Assembly (NCBI RefSeq): GCF_007827695.1
Contig: NZ_VITA01000019.1
Coordinates: 1 to 64,000, forward strand
Direction of reading: 5' to 3'
DNA: 64,000 nt
Source of the DNA: Sinorhizobium medicae
Lineage (GTDB): Bacteria; Pseudomonadota; Alphaproteobacteria; Rhizobiales; Rhizobiaceae
Shown here: piece by piece, positions 61,874 to 64,000 of the stretch
How positions within the stretch are numbered: the first letter of the stretch is position 1
Layout: each line of letters starts with the position of its first letter
Translations under genes and position numbers: made by a program
The notes under the pieces: model-generated
What the model was told of the DNA's origin: nothing
Databases searched by the model: none
What the model saw: the letters and a program-made list of their open reading frames with translations, nothing else

Positions 61874-63088
61874 ATGACCGAAGTCACCGAGCTCATGAGG
61901 CCGGAAGGCGAAGCGCTCAATACCAAGGAGGTGCTTCTCAATCTCGGTCCGCAACACCCGAGCACCCATGGGGTTCTGCGGCTCGTGCTGCAACTCGACG
62001 GCGAATATGTTGAGCGCATCGACCCCCATATCGGCTATCTGCACCGTGGCACCGAAAAGCTGGCGGAGAGCTTCACCTATACGCAAATCTTCCCGCTGAC
62101 TGACCGGCTCGACTATCTCTGTCCACCTTCGAACAACCTGGCCTTCGCGCTCGCCGTGGAAAAGCTGCTCGGCATAGAGGCCCCGATCCGGGCGCAATAC
62201 ATCCGCGTGATGATGGCCGAACTCGCAAGGATTTCCGGCCATCTCCTGATCACCGGCGCACTGCCGATGGACCTGGGCGCCATGACCGCGCTGCTTTACG
62301 CCATGCGAGAGCGCGAAATGATCATGGACCTCCTGGAAATGATCACCGGTGCGCGCATGCACACGTCCTACTGCCGCGTCGGCGGGGTGCGCGAGGACCT
62401 GCCCGACGAGTTCCTTCCGAAGATCCGGGAGTTCTGCGAGATATTCCCGAACAGGATCCGCGACTATGAGCGCCTGATAGAGAATAACCGGGTGTTTCTC
62501 AGCCGTACTCAGGGGATCGGCGTGATCTCCGCGGCGGACGCGGTCGACCTCGGCTTGAGCGGACCGAACCTGCGTGCCTCCGGCGTCGACTGGGACATCC
62601 GGCGCGACGAACCCTATGAAATCTACGACCGGCTCGATTTTGACGTCATCACGCGCGAGGAGGGCGATTGCTATGCGCGCTGGCTTTGCCGGGTCGACGA
62701 GATGCGAGAGAGCATCCGCCTCATCGAACAATGCATGGAGCAGATGCCGGAGGGGCCGTTTCAGGTCGATATTCCGACGATCGCCTTCCCCGTCGATAAA
62801 GAGCGCGTGCATTGCTCGATGGAAGCACTGATCCAGCATTTCGATCTCTCCGCCTACGGCTTCGACGTACCCGCGGGGGAAGTCTATTCGGTAATCGAGG
62901 CGCCCAAGGGGGAACTCGGCTTCTACATCATCAGCGACGGATCGCCAAAGCCGTTCCGCATGAAGGTGAGGGCCCCGTCCTTCGTCAATCTCCAGGCGCT
63001 CTTCGGGGTCACCAATGCACGTTACCTCGCCGATATGATCGCCGTGCTCGGCAGTCTCGACCCGGTGATGGCGGAGGTGGACAAGTAG
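61874..63088 (+). CDS. nuoD: NADH-quinone oxidoreductase subunit D
   Basis: A 404-residue peripheral subunit forming the quinone pocket with NuoB. LLNLGPQHPSTHGVLRLVLQLDGE, HIGYLHRGTEKLAE, YLCPPSNNLAFALAVEKLLG and the C-terminal FVNLQALFGVTNARYLADMIAVLGSLDPVMAEVD are classical NuoD. The invariant quinone-binding His (in GPQHPSTHG) and the Tyr region are kept. The family's final residues read EVDK here instead of the usual EVDR. Confidence 0.95.
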   Translation: MTEVTELMRPEGEALNTKEVLLNLGPQHPSTHGVLRLVLQLDGEYVERIDPHIGYLHRGTEKLAESFTYTQIFPLTDRLDYLCPPSNNLAFALAVEKLLGIEAPIRAQYIRVMMAELARISGHLLITGALPMDLGAMTALLYAMREREMIMDLLEMITGARMHTSYCRVGGVREDLPDEFLPKIREFCEIFPNRIRDYERLIENNRVFLSRTQGIGVISAADAVDLGLSGPNLRASGVDWDIRRDEPYEIYDRLDFDVITREEGDCYARWLCRVDEMRESIRLIEQCMEQMPEGPFQVDIPTIAFPVDKERVHCSMEALIQHFDLSAYGFDVPAGEVYSVIEAPKGELGFYIISDGSPKPFRMKVRAPSFVNLQALFGVTNARYLADMIAVLGSLDPVMAEVDK

Positions 63089-63106
63089 CAGGGAGGTTTG
63101 GACGCG

Positions 63107-63616
63107 ATGACGATGCGCGAAGAGATCGAGGCGGCGGCAGCACGATATCCCGATCGGCGATCGGCGATCATGCCCGCGCTCATGATCGCGCAGAAGGAGC
63201 ATGGTCATCTGCCCGGCCCGGTGCTCGAAGACGTCGCCGAGATCCTCGGCGTCGAACGCGTTTGGGTCTATGAACTGGTGACCTTCTACACGCTCTTCCA
63301 TACCGAACCGATCGGCAGGTTCCACCTGCAACTCTGTGACAATGTCTCCTGCATGCTGTGCGGATCCGAGGCGCTGCTGAAGCATCTGGAAACGACGTTG
63401 CGGATCAAGAAGGGCGAGACCACGGCGGACGGTGTGTTCACGCTTTCGACCGTCGAATGCCTCGGGGCATGCGAAATGGCTCCGGTGATGCAGGTCGGTG
63501 ATGATTACCACGGCAACCTTGATAACGCGCGGCTCGATGCGCTGCTGGAGAGCTTTCGCGCGGCGGAGCGGGTGGCGAGCGTCGAGCGCGCTCATCCGCC
63601 GTCGCCAGGAGAGTAA
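63107..63616 (+). CDS. nuoE: NADH-quinone oxidoreductase subunit E
   Basis: A 169-residue cytoplasmic subunit with a thioredoxin-like [2Fe-2S] domain. The four ligands are Cys77 and Cys82 in LCDNVSC and Cys118 and Cys122 in ECLGACEMAPVMQVG, with the regular C-x4-C and C-x3-C spacing. gggagg sits ten bases before the ATG at 63107; an in-frame TTG at 63098 is too close to that site. It is co-directional with nuoF, whose ATG begins four bases after its stop. Confidence 0.94.
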   Translation: MTMREEIEAAAARYPDRRSAIMPALMIAQKEHGHLPGPVLEDVAEILGVERVWVYELVTFYTLFHTEPIGRFHLQLCDNVSCMLCGSEALLKHLETTLRIKKGETTADGVFTLSTVECLGACEMAPVMQVGDDYHGNLDNARLDALLESFRAAERVASVERAHPPSPGE

Positions 63617-63619
63617 GCC

Positions 63620-64000
63620 ATGTTCGAGCCGGTCCTGCTCAGAAATGTCGATGTGCCGGACGGTCATCTGCTGTCGACCTACCAGGTCGGCGGCGGCTAC
63701 CAAGCGCTCACGAAGGCACTCGGCGAATATACACCCGACGAGATCGTCGAGCTCGTCAAGGAGTCCAACCTGCGCGGCCGCGGGGGTGCCGGGTTCCCGA
63801 CGGGCATGAAGTGGAGCTTCGTGCCGAAAGCGGCCGGCAAGCCGAAATATCTCTGCTGCAATGCCGATGAAGGGGAACCCGGCACCTTCAAGGACCGCAT
63901 CATCATGGAGCGCGACCCGCATCAGCTCATCGAGGGGCTGGCGGTCAGCGCCTATGCAATCGGGGCCGAAACCGCTTACGTCTACATTCGCGGAGAATAT
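63620..64000 (+). CDS. nuoF: NADH-quinone oxidoreductase subunit F (partial, runs off window)
   Basis: The first 127 codons of the NADH- and FMN-binding subunit; the gene continues past the window edge. [20 protein letters not shown] is the FMN/NADH glycine loop and [23 protein letters not shown] is the invariant stretch that follows. Its presence means the cluster encodes a true NADH-oxidising module, not merely an Mrp-type antiporter. nuoG, nuoH and nuoI are not in the window and would be expected after nuoF. Confidence 0.95.
   Translation, partial: MFEPVLLRNVDVPDGHLLSTYQVGGGYQALTKALGEYTPDEIVELVKESNLRGRGGAGFPTGMKWSFVPKAAGKPKYLCCNADEGEPGTFKDRIIMERDPHQLIEGLAVSAYAIGAETAYVYIRGEY

Noticed and set aside
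61853-63922. 689-codon minus-strand frame opposite nuoD-nuoF
   Set aside because: It is the mirror of three conserved complex I genes and lacks any family motif; chance open frame in GC-rich DNA.

Overview
The window looks like a megaplasmid or chromid of a Sinorhizobium (Ensifer) species. The GC-rich code, ATGA-type gene overlaps, dense transport/catabolic operons and, above all, the cuxR-uxs1-uxe-aps order and the asnO-ngg osmolyte genes match what I recall of the S. meliloti pSymB replicon. Assignments rest on reading translated sequence; no database search was run.

Layout. 0.4-1.7 kb: a NarK-like nitrate/nitrite MFS carrier. 2.0-8.1 kb: a GntR regulator with a visible promoter/operator, a TRAP transporter (P, Q, M subunits), an L-idonate-dehydrogenase-like enzyme and mannonate dehydratase UxuA, i.e. 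a sugar-acid uptake and catabolism operon. 8.3-15.1 kb: a PAS-GGDEF-EAL protein followed by a tightly packed partner-switch module (two HATPase-like proteins, a STAS-like/methyltransferase fusion, a Cache-HAMP-SpoIIE phosphatase, a STAS protein). 15.2-17.3 kb: a small secreted protein and a divergent TetR/SDR pair with a perfect inverted operator. 17.3-24.8 kb: the c-di-GMP-responsive AraC regulator CuxR and the UDP-xylose/UDP-arabinose and polysaccharide (APS) operon. 24.9-31.6 kb: a small lipoprotein-like gene, a ROK protein whose halves appear circularly permuted, an M42 peptidase of the NAGGN osmoprotectant type, chrBA chromate resistance genes and a YqaA-type membrane protein. 32.4-38.4 kb: a peptide-type ABC transporter, including a permease-ATPase fusion, with a FadR-type regulator. 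38.5-42.1 kb: asnO-ngg for N-acetylglutaminylglutamine amide. 42.1-51.1 kb: a LacI regulator divergent from a sugar ABC transporter, tagatose/psicose-epimerase-type isomerase, FGGY kinase and class II aldolase. 51.1-53.0 kb: a scar with a 62-bp tandem duplication and an ISNCY-like transposase remnant. 53.0-64.0 kb: a second-type complex I cluster in permuted order (J, K, two NuoL/MrpD-like subunits with an 84-aa protein between them, M, N, then A-F; F is cut by the window edge).

Two physically close blocks may form one circuit. The GGDEF-EAL enzyme plus partner switch could set c-di-GMP, which CuxR, 3 kb further on, is known to sense when switching on the APS operon. That link is inference. 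The most unusual items are this partner-switch module, the permuted ROK protein and the complex I cluster with an additional antiporter-like subunit.
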